Shown here: one piece after another, positions 1 to 5,619 of the stretch | How positions within the stretch are numbered: the first letter of the stretch is position 1 | How the letters are laid out: every line of letters starts with the position of its first letter | Assembly: GCA_017454585.1 (NCBI GenBank) | Contig: JAFTCU010000343.1 | Location: 1-14,511 of the forward strand | Length of the DNA: 14,511 nucleotides | From: Thermoguttaceae bacterium | GTDB lineage: Bacteria; Planctomycetota; Planctomycetia; Pirellulales; Thermoguttaceae | Direction of reading: 5' to 3' | Program-made: the position numbers and the translations under genes | The notes under the pieces: model-generated | Seen by the model: the letters and a program-made list of their open reading frames with translations, nothing else | The model's database searches: none | What the model was told of the DNA's origin: nothing

Positions 1-202
1 CGATACCACCGCGGTCCACGCCAAGAGCGTACCAGTCGGTCGGAGCGAGTTTGATGCGGCGGCCCGGCTGAAGGAAGCTGCGCGGGACCCAGTTCGGAGC
101 CATGCGGAAAACGCCATTGCCGGCGTTCATCGCGCTTTCGGCGACGGACTTCACGTTATCTTTTGAACATTCAGCGGCACGATACATCGGATTTGTACTC
201 AT
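1..202 (-). CDS. N-terminal fragment of a conserved protein, function not established
   Basis: The gene runs off the left edge of the window, so only the first 67 residues are visible (begins MSTNPMYRAAECSKDNVKSV). The ATG is at 202-200. An AAGAAGG Shine-Dalgarno sequence (plus strand 211-217) sits 8 bases upstream, which fixes the start. No signal peptide is present, so the protein is probably cytoplasmic. The segment NWVPRSFLQPGRRIKL (about residues 38-53) followed by YALGVDRGGI looks like the conserved beginning of a family that I loosely associate with cupin or phosphomannose-isomerase-like proteins. That recollection is weak and is not a functional call. The gene is transcribed divergently from the Sel1-repeat gene; no clear promoter was seen for it in the 268-bp gap. 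Confidence 0.8.
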   Translation of the reverse strand, partial: MSTNPMYRAAECSKDNVKSVAESAMNAGNGVFRMAPNWVPRSFLQPGRRIKLAPTDWYALGVDRGGI

Positions 203-250
203 GATTGAAACCTTCTTTATCTGGTAAGATGAAATTTTGAGGTGTGTACT

Positions 251-268
251 CAGGCCCATTTTGGCCTG
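251..268. other. small inverted repeat in the divergent intergenic region
   Basis: CAGGCC and GGCCTG form a 6-bp stem around a 6-base loop. It lies in the leader of the minus-strand gene, between two divergent genes, so a terminator role is not obvious. It could be an operator or a leader hairpin, or it could be chance. Confidence 0.25.
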
Positions 269-384
269 TCTCTTCTGTTTTAACTCTTTTTCCCAAAAAT
301 TTCAAGAGGCCGGGACCGGAAAAAGTCGAAAATTTTAAGATTTTTTTCGTTTTAAAAGGAAAAAGGAAGAATTGCGGGGGGGGA

Positions 385-413
385 TTGAAATTTTACGAAA
401 TCTGTATTAAAAT
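385..413 (+). promoter_or_regulatory. sigma70-like promoter of the Sel1-repeat gene
   Basis: TTGAAA (385-390) and TAAAAT (408-413) are separated by exactly 17 bases. Each hexamer matches the consensus at five of six positions. The expected start of transcription is near 420, which gives a leader of about 50 bases before the ATG at 471. A GCAGGA/TCCTGC hairpin (422-437) would lie at the 5' end of that transcript. A run of eight G residues (376-383) sits one base upstream of the -35 hexamer. Confidence 0.6.
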
Positions 414-470
414 GAACGCTGGCAGGAACGGTCCTGCGTGTCCGTGTTTCCCCTAACCGAAAATTCCATC

Positions 471-1673
471 ATGAAAAAAGCCCGTTTTATCGTCCCTTTG
501 TTTTTTGTTTTTGCCGTTCTTTTCGGAGCGTTAATTCTGACCGGCCCGGTTCAGGCGCAGGAAGAAGCACAGGAAGAAGCCCCGGACGAGGAGGTTTCCG
601 TCGATTTCCTCAAAGAAATGGCCGAAGCAGGTGACGCCGCATCGCAGTACCTTTTGGGCTGCCGCTACGTGCAAGGCGACGGCGTCGAACAGGATTGGAC
701 CAAGGCCATTGAGTGTTTCCAAAAGTCGGCCGAACAGGGGTTCGCGGCCGCGCAGAGCATTTTGAGCGTTTGTTATTATAATGGGGAGGGCGTTGAACAA
801 AACCATGCGGAGGCCCTCAAGTGGGCGCGACTGGGCGCCGAACAGGGAGAAGCGGACGCCCAAAATATTTTAGGCAGTTGTTACGAAGAAGGTGATGGGG
901 TTGAGCAGGATCTGAAACAAGCCGTCGAGTGGTATCGCAAAGCCGTCGAACAGAACTGCCCGGAGGCTCAAAACAATCTGGGGACCTGCTATCTGGAAGG
1001 AATCGGGGTCGAAAGGGACCCTTCGAAAGCGGTCGAATTATTCCGCAAAGCGGCGGATCAGGGGGACGCGTTGGCGCAGTTTAATCTGGGAATCTGTTAT
1101 GATGAAGGTATTGGGATCAAGCAGGATTCCTCACTGGCTGTCGGCTGGTATCAGGTTGCTGCCGAGCAGGATTGCGCTCAGGCACAATATAATTTGGGAG
1201 TCTGCTTCGAAGAGGGAGAGGGAGTTGAGCAAAATTATGCCGAGGCCGTCAAGTGGTACCAGAAAGGGGCAGAACAGGGCTACGCTCTGGCTCAAAATAA
1301 TTTGGGGTCCTGTTACTATCTTGGGAAAGGAGTGCCCCAAAATTATGCCGAGGCCTTCAAATGGTTCCGGAAATCGGCGGATCAGGGATGCCCGGAGGCC
1401 CAGAACAGTTTGGGCGCTTGCTACTTTAATGGTTTCGGCGTGAAAAAAGACATCGGGAAGGCAAAAGAATGGTTCCAGAAAGCCGCAGATCTGGGGAATG
1501 ATGACGCGAAGAAAAATCTGATAAATTGCCGGAAAAAGCAGATGAACGACTTTCGGACCTTGCTGGTCCAACTGGTCATCGGAGTCGCTTTCATCGTGGC
1601 GGCCGTGCGCAAGTTTTTCGGCAAAAGGAAGGCAGAAAACCCATCTCCTGATCAAAACGGTACGGCGGTTTAA
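471..1673 (+). CDS. exported Sel1-like (TPR-type) repeat protein with C-terminal membrane anchor
   Basis: This is a 400-residue protein. The ATG at 471 is preferred over an in-frame ATG at 438 because it places a typical signal sequence at the N-terminus (MKKARFIVPL..., hydrophobic to about residue 25, then VQAQ). No clear Shine-Dalgarno sequence precedes either start. After a short acidic linker come eight Sel1 repeats of 36 residues (about 54-341) plus a partial ninth. Each has the family pattern AQ-x-x-LG-x-C-Y, G-x-GV-x-Q-[DN], KA-x-x-W-[FY]-x-KAA-x-QG. A hydrophobic segment (about 360-378) followed by a basic tail suggests a C-terminal membrane anchor. Sel1 solenoids bind partner proteins; no enzymatic motif is visible. 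The partner is unknown. Unusually, nearly every repeat has a cysteine at the same position. Confidence 0.9.
   Translation: MKKARFIVPLFFVFAVLFGALILTGPVQAQEEAQEEAPDEEVSVDFLKEMAEAGDAASQYLLGCRYVQGDGVEQDWTKAIECFQKSAEQGFAAAQSILSVCYYNGEGVEQNHAEALKWARLGAEQGEADAQNILGSCYEEGDGVEQDLKQAVEWYRKAVEQNCPEAQNNLGTCYLEGIGVERDPSKAVELFRKAADQGDALAQFNLGICYDEGIGIKQDSSLAVGWYQVAAEQDCAQAQYNLGVCFEEGEGVEQNYAEAVKWYQKGAEQGYALAQNNLGSCYYLGKGVPQNYAEAFKWFRKSADQGCPEAQNSLGACYFNGFGVKKDIGKAKEWFQKAADLGNDDAKKNLINCRKKQMNDFRTLLVQLVIGVAFIVAAVRKFFGKRKAENPSPDQNGTAV
630..1493 (+). repeat. in-gene tandem repeats encoding eight Sel1 units
   Basis: Eight consecutive diverged units of 108 bp encode the 36-residue Sel1 repeats. The nucleotide copies have drifted but keep conserved blocks such as the GCCGAGGC segments and the codons for GAEQG and AADQG. 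There are no frame breaks. Confidence 0.85.
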
Positions 1674-1730
1674 GACGCCAGGTTTTGCGGAAGTTTCGGG
1701 GGCATCCCGCTCCCTGCTCGCCGGTTTGCA

Positions 1731-1747
1731 GCGGGCAAAAAGCCCGC
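1731..1747. terminator. hairpin between convergent genes, possible bidirectional terminator
   Basis: GCGGGC and GCCCGC pair as a perfect 6-bp GC stem around an A5 loop. It lies between the stop codon of the Sel1 gene (+) and the stop codon of the terC-like gene (-). No good T-run follows on either strand, so intrinsic termination is only a possibility. Confidence 0.4.
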
Positions 1748-1754
1748 CGCTCGC

Positions 1755-2783
1755 CTAAGCGATTTCGCCAGAAGGAGCCTTGGCCGGGAACATCAGCGAG
1801 AGGAGGATCCCGATCGCCATCACGCCGACGATCACGCCCAGCGAGAGGAGCGTCAGCAGATCGCCGCCGCTCATTCCCCAAATTTCGTACCCGTGGATCC
1901 TCTCCTTGAAGTAGCCGGCAAAAATCATCTTGGCGCTGACGTAAAGCAGGATCACGATCAGGCTCGCTTTCAGGAAACGGAATTTCGTGATCATCGCCGC
2001 CAGCGCGAAGTAGAGCGAACGCAGGCCCAGAAGCGCGAAAATGTTCGACGTGAAAACGATGAACGGGTCGTGCGTGATCCCGAAGATGGCGGGGATGGAA
2101 TCGACCGCGAAAATGACGTCGCTCGTCTCGATCACGAAAAGCGCCAGAAGCAGCGGCGACGCGAACCAGCGGCCGTCGATGCGCTCAAAAAAGTACTCGT
2201 TCAGAATTCGGTCGTGAACCGGGAAGATTTTCTTCGTCAGACGAACCACCAGGTTTTTCTTCGGGTCCGCCTCTTCGTGGGAACCGAACATCATCTTCAG
2301 GGCAGTGAGGAACAGCAGACCGGCAAAAACGTAGATCATCCAGTCAAAGCGTTCGATCATTGCCGCGCCCAGGCCGATCATCACACCACGTAAAACAAGA
2401 GCGCTGAGGATCCCCCAGAACAGCACACGGTGCTGGTAGATCTGCGGCACGCCGAACGACGAGAAGATCAGGCTGATGACGAAAATATTGTCGAGCGAAA
2501 GCGACTTTTCCACGAGGTACCCGGTCAGGAACTCACAAAAAGCGGTCTTCCCGCAGTGGGTCCCGGATTCGTGGAACATCCCGGCAATCCCGAAAAGATT
2601 ATGCTCATAGATGAAATAGACTCCGACATTGAAAAGAAGAGCCACAGCGATCCAGAGCGCCGTCCACTTCAGTGCCTCGCCGATGCTCATCACATGTACT
2701 TTGCGGTTAAAAACGCCCAAATCGAGCGCAAGCATGAAAAATACCAGGGCGAAAAAGCCGATCCAAAGCCATATAATTCCCAT
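1755..2783 (-). CDS. TerC-family integral membrane protein (TerC/Alx type)
   Basis: This is a 342-residue polytopic membrane protein. The chosen ATG (2783-2781) has AGGA 8 bases upstream and begins directly with the first membrane helix (MGIIWLWIGFFALVFF). Two family signatures are present: EKSLSLDNIFV (about residues 92-102) and ETSDVIFAVDSIPA (about 219-232), with hydrophobic helices before, between and after. Acidic residues inside these helices are typical of TerC/Alx proteins, which are linked to tellurite resistance, metal-ion (manganese) homeostasis and co-translocational metal handling; the substrate here cannot be told. A loop of about 20 residues with HESGTHCGK (70-79) precedes the first motif. 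The gene has a strong promoter at 3038-3066 and a leader interrupted by a palindromic insertion. Confidence 0.92.
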   Translation of the reverse strand: MGIIWLWIGFFALVFFMLALDLGVFNRKVHVMSIGEALKWTALWIAVALLFNVGVYFIYEHNLFGIAGMFHESGTHCGKTAFCEFLTGYLVEKSLSLDNIFVISLIFSSFGVPQIYQHRVLFWGILSALVLRGVMIGLGAAMIERFDWMIYVFAGLLFLTALKMMFGSHEEADPKKNLVVRLTKKIFPVHDRILNEYFFERIDGRWFASPLLLALFVIETSDVIFAVDSIPAIFGITHDPFIVFTSNIFALLGLRSLYFALAAMITKFRFLKASLIVILLYVSAKMIFAGYFKERIHGYEIWGMSGGDLLTLLSLGVIVGVMAIGILLSLMFPAKAPSGEIA

Positions 2784-2800
2784 TTTTTGTTCCTGTATCG

Positions 2801-3017
2801 GGGATATGGTCCCTTGTTTTGTGGGGACGACGCTTCCAGCGTCGTTGAAAGCCACCCTCTTTGAGGGGGGTGGCGCGTTAGCGCCGTGGGGAGATAAAAG
2901 GCGCGTTCACGTAGCTCCCCCAGTCTCGCTGCGCGAGCCAGCCCCCTCAAGGAGGGGGCCTTTAAAAACGACGCTGGAAGCGTCGTCCCCTAAATTGACA
3001 CTCAAGGGATATGGTCC
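2801..3017. mobile_element. MITE-like palindromic element flanked by a 12-bp direct repeat
   Basis: The sequence GGGATATGGTCC occurs at 2801-2812 and again at 3006-3017 in the same orientation, and looks like a target-site duplication. The 193 bp between the copies begins and ends with related inverted arms. 2823-2846 and 2967-2990 are a perfect 24-bp inverted repeat, and each arm also folds on itself (ACGACGCT, three-base loop, AGCGTCGT). Further inside, a CCCTC/GAGGG hairpin (2851-2874), a GGCGC/GCGCC hairpin (2872-2885), a CTCGC/GCGAG hairpin and a CCCCCT/AGGGGG hairpin (2941-2959) extend the pattern. There is no transposase or credible ORF, so it would be non-autonomous. It lies inside the predicted leader of the terC-like mRNA. 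Confidence 0.65.
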
Positions 3018-3037
3018 ACGGAGTAATATGAGGCTTT

Positions 3038-3066
3038 AGTATAACTGATTTTTCATCTTTTGTCAA
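3038..3066 (-). promoter_or_regulatory. near-consensus sigma70-like promoter for the terC-like gene
   Basis: On the minus strand, TTGACA (3066-3061, perfect) and TATACT (3043-3038) are separated by 17 bases. Predicted transcription starts near 3031, giving a leader of nearly 250 bases, most of which is the palindromic element at 2801-3017. Without the element and one copy of the direct repeat the leader would be about 45 bases, a normal length. Confidence 0.75.
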
Positions 3067-3076
3067 GACGGGGGGG

Positions 3077-3104
3077 TTTACAAATCGGTGTTTTGTGCTA
3101 TGAT
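3077..3104 (+). promoter_or_regulatory. sigma70-like promoter with extended -10 for the NagB-like gene
   Basis: TTTACA (3077-3082) and TATGAT (3099-3104) are separated by 16 bases. TG-C directly before the -10 hexamer makes an extended -10. Predicted transcription starts near 3111, with a leader of about 40 bases. The -35 hexamer is only 10 bases from the -35 hexamer of the divergent terC promoter, and a G7 tract (3070-3076) lies between them. Confidence 0.7.
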
Positions 3105-3151
3105 TTAAGAAATCCCTGTTCCGCTGACCGCTTAAAAGAAAGGAACCAAAA

Positions 3152-3889
3152 ATGCTGCTCAAATCGGGTAAAAAGGACCTGCTCGCCTGGCGGGCGTATT
3201 CGGACCGCGAAAGCATGGGACTCGCTGCCGCGTCGTATTGTGAAGGATTGATCCGCGCCCTGCTCGCACAAAAGGCGGAACTCCGCATGATTTTCGCTGC
3301 CGCGCCGTCCCAGAACGAGGTCCTGTGGCATCTCGCCCACTCACCGAACATTCCGTGGAAACGGATCCACGCCTTCCACATGGATGAGTACGTTGGTCTG
3401 GACCCGGCCGCTCCGCAGGGCTTCGGGAATTTCCTGCGTGACCGTCTGTTCGGGCTCGTCCCGTTCAAGTCGGTACATTACCTGAAGGAGCCGGAAAGCT
3501 ACGCCGCCGCGCTGAACGAGGCCCCGATCGACATTTGCTGCCTCGGGATCGGCGAGAACGGCCACATCGCGTTCAACGACCCGTGGGTCGCCGACTTCAA
3601 CGACCCGAAAACGGTCAAAGTGGTGGAACTGGACCAGGTTTGCCGTCAGCAACAGGTCAACGATGGCTGCTTCGCGACGCTGGCGGACGTTCCGACCCAC
3701 GCCATGACGCTGACGATCCCGACGCTTTTCCGCTGTGCGCATCTCGTCTGCACGGTACCGGCCGCGACGAAACGGGACGCCGTCACGCGACTTTTGACCG
3801 AGACGGAAATCTCCGAGAAACTCCCGTGCGGGATCATGCGCCGCCACGCCTCCGCTGCCCTTTTCCTCGATTCGGAATCCTGCGGGTGA
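3152..3889 (+). CDS. NagB/6-phosphogluconolactonase-superfamily protein, glucosamine-6-phosphate deaminase-like
   Basis: The protein has 245 residues, near the family length (E. coli NagB 266). The ATG is preceded by AAAGGA at a 7-base spacing. No signal peptide is present, so it should be cytoplasmic. Family motifs are HMDEYVGL (residues 76-83; the Asp-Glu pair matches the catalytic D72 region of NagB) and LGIGENGHIAFNDP (131-144), which contains the catalytic histidine H138. Compared with the E. coli motif GNDGHIAFNEP, the residue matching D141 is Asn (N136) and the one matching E148 is Asp (D143). The phosphate-binding stretch near the N-terminus reads FAAAPSQNE instead of the usual GLPTGGTP. 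The protein therefore belongs to a divergent branch often annotated as glucosamine-6-phosphate deaminase. An amino-sugar or other sugar-phosphate substrate is likely, but true deaminase activity is uncertain. Confidence 0.85.
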   Translation: MLLKSGKKDLLAWRAYSDRESMGLAAASYCEGLIRALLAQKAELRMIFAAAPSQNEVLWHLAHSPNIPWKRIHAFHMDEYVGLDPAAPQGFGNFLRDRLFGLVPFKSVHYLKEPESYAAALNEAPIDICCLGIGENGHIAFNDPWVADFNDPKTVKVVELDQVCRQQQVNDGCFATLADVPTHAMTLTIPTLFRCAHLVCTVPAATKRDAVTRLLTETEISEKLPCGIMRRHASAALFLDSESCG

Positions 3890-3923
3890 AAAAAACGGAA
3901 GCCCCACGTTTTGTGAGGCTTCC
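3889..3923 (-). terminator. intrinsic terminator between convergent genes (strongest for the minus strand)
   Basis: GGAAGCC (3897-3903) pairs with GGCTTCC (3917-3923), with an additional CAC/GTG pairing nearer the loop. Read on the minus strand, the stem is followed by a T-run of seven (A residues 3889-3895 on the plus strand), a classic terminator for the gene ending at 3977. It begins inside the stop codon of the plus-strand NagB-like gene, and may also stop that transcript. A second weaker stem (AGGGCC/GGCCCT, about 3943-3963) lies between it and the minus-strand stop codon. Confidence 0.7.
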
Positions 3924-3976
3924 ATTCCAATTCTCAGCGAGGGCCCCAAGCCAAATGAGGCCCTGAATCTCAAAAA

Positions 3977-5476
3977 TCACTCTTTGTCATCAGCCGGCGG
4001 ATCGAGCGCTTCGGTCGTGTCGTCGTCATCATCATCGTCGTCACCGAAGAGATCATCATCGTCATCATCGCCGCCAGCAGTCGAGGCTTCGATAATTTTT
4101 CCGATGGTTTCAAACAGATCTCCGTTGATTTTGACAGTTCCATTGAACTGACCATTCGCGAAGCCACCAACGTAATTCACGTCACCAACATAATCGATTT
4201 CTTCTTTGGCACCAGCCAGGTTCGCCAGAGAGGAAATCAGTTCCATGTTGAAATGGACCTGAGCGCTTTTCTTCACTTCAGAGGGTTTAAGACCTTTTTC
4301 TTTGAAAGCGACTTTGAGGTAATCCACAGCGGATTCACCAAGCGGAGCCACCGCGAGGAAGAGGTACTTCGGATGAACGGCAACTGCCAGGTTTTTGGTT
4401 TCGCCTTCATTCTCGAAGGAAAATTCGTGGACGGTAATGGATTTCCCGATCGTGCCTGCGTTCGCTTTACCCTGAATACCGGCATCCTTATCCATCTTGC
4501 CAATCGCTTTTTCAATCGCAGCATTGATTTTATCACCGTTCGCGATTCCCATGGCCAAAATGCCTTGAACACCAAGTTTATCCGGGTAGAAGGAGCACGC
4601 CAAATTGAATTTTTCAACTTCCATCGCCTTCAGAATGACATCAGCGAGTTCTTTCGGGAATTTGTCGCTGGAAGTCAAGAATTCGACCAGGTCTTTGCGG
4701 TTGTTCTCGTCGAACGTTCCCAGGAATTGGGCGGCAAAGGGGGCTTTTTTGTCAAAGAAACCACCAAGAACTGATGTGGTGAGTTTTTCCGTATTGGCAT
4801 AATTCTGGGCGATTTCTGTTCCCTCGGCTGGTTTTGCGCCAAACGAGACAGCCATATCACCGGATTCCGAAGCGTCGAGAGAGAACGTGATTTCCTCCAT
4901 CTGTTCCATGTTCCGCTTCATACGTTCCAGATTGACCTTCTTGGTTTCTTTTTCCGCATCGTCCTGCAGAAGCTCGGCGGCTGCGATCTGCTGGTCAAGA
5001 ATCGGAATGAGGACTTTCGGGTTCATCTTGAGATTCACGGTTTTCGGAGCGTCAATCTGCGGAATATCGCCAGCCGATTCCTGATTGAAAAGCAGGATCG
5101 AGTAACCGTCTTTGGATTCAACTTTCAATTCCGGGATCTGTCCCTTTTCCTTCAACGCTTCAAGCTGGGAGTCGAACATTTTCTGACTCTTCACCGGAAC
5201 GAAACCTGTGACAGAAAAACCATTTTCGTTTGAATCGGCATAAATCGCGATCGGCTTGGACGGGTCAATACCAAAAGCGGCAGACTGGCCAAGCGTCATA
5301 TTGACGAGCAGCGTGTAACTCGGATTGATCTTCCCGGCAATCGCCGAAACTTTTGTCTGAACGTCATTCAGGCTGGGAATCGTGACAACTAAATCCTGAG
5401 CGCTGGCAGCCGAGGAAAGGAATAAACTGGCAGCCAGGGCGGCACAAGCGGAAATCCGCGAGAAAGTTTTGAACAT
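3977..5476 (-). CDS. secreted protein of unknown function with an Asp-rich C-terminal tail
   Basis: I do not recognise this family. The protein has 499 residues from the ATG at 5476-5474, which has a consensus AAGGAG 8 bases upstream and starts a clear signal peptide (MFKTFSRISACAALAASLFL, then SSAASAQ with cleavage expected near residue 28). The reading frame is open further upstream to 5638, but that extension would bury the signal peptide. The body is soluble, with no further membrane segments. Around residues 180-210 is a charged, probably helical stretch (EKETKKVNLERMKRNMEQMEE). The tail after about residue 467 is extremely acidic: six Asp, LFG, then eight Asp, ending TTEALDPPADDKE. Such tails can bind calcium or interact with basic surfaces. 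The gene lies 143 bp downstream of the thioredoxin-protease gene on the same strand, so co-expression is possible. It ends at a good terminator. Confidence 0.85.
   Translation of the reverse strand: MFKTFSRISACAALAASLFLSSAASAQDLVVTIPSLNDVQTKVSAIAGKINPSYTLLVNMTLGQSAAFGIDPSKPIAIYADSNENGFSVTGFVPVKSQKMFDSQLEALKEKGQIPELKVESKDGYSILLFNQESAGDIPQIDAPKTVNLKMNPKVLIPILDQQIAAAELLQDDAEKETKKVNLERMKRNMEQMEEITFSLDASESGDMAVSFGAKPAEGTEIAQNYANTEKLTTSVLGGFFDKKAPFAAQFLGTFDENNRKDLVEFLTSSDKFPKELADVILKAMEVEKFNLACSFYPDKLGVQGILAMGIANGDKINAAIEKAIGKMDKDAGIQGKANAGTIGKSITVHEFSFENEGETKNLAVAVHPKYLFLAVAPLGESAVDYLKVAFKEKGLKPSEVKKSAQVHFNMELISSLANLAGAKEEIDYVGDVNYVGGFANGQFNGTVKINGDLFETIGKIIEASTAGGDDDDDDLFGDDDDDDDDTTEALDPPADDKE
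4019..4069 (-). repeat. GAY-codon microsatellite encoding the poly-Asp tail
   Basis: On the coding strand there are six consecutive Asp codons, three other codons (LFG) and eight more Asp codons. GAT and GAC are mixed, so the tract is somewhat stabilised but could still change length by slippage in multiples of three. Confidence 0.8.
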
Positions 5477-5506
5477 GGAGTTCTCCTTGAAAGTTAAAAT
5501 AAACTG

Positions 5507-5512
5507 ATTATA
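5507..5512 (-). promoter_or_regulatory. possible -10 box for the Asp-rich secreted protein gene
   Basis: A perfect TATAAT on the minus strand lies 31 bases upstream of the ATG, in a very AT-rich gap. No matching -35 hexamer is found at 16-18 bases. An upstream promoter shared with the thioredoxin-protease gene is the alternative. Confidence 0.3.
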
Positions 5513-5619
5513 TAATGTTGGCAATATTTTATATGCAGGATCTGAGAGAAAGGTTTTAAATTTTTCAAAATATTTTTGAAGCGCAGCCATGAACGACCAC
5601 GCTCCCCAATATTTTGCTC

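Noticed and set aside
244..456. 70-codon plus-strand frame upstream of the Sel1 gene
   Set aside because: It has no ribosome site, starts without a promoter, crosses the predicted Sel1 promoter, and encodes an unstructured basic peptide.
630..1493. Tandem units read as a CRISPR-like or satellite array
   Set aside because: The 108-bp units are in frame, diverged and encode canonical Sel1 repeats; there is no constant repeat with unique spacers.
2690..2950. Short minus-strand frame across the palindromic element (86 codons)
   Set aside because: It is a readthrough of hairpin arms with basic, repetitive composition; no ribosome site and no family.
2784..3031. Manganese (yybP-ykoY) riboswitch in the long terC leader
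   Set aside because: TerC-type genes are often controlled this way, so I looked for the conserved loops. The leader is explained by the inverted-repeat element and shows none of the class motifs that I could recognise.
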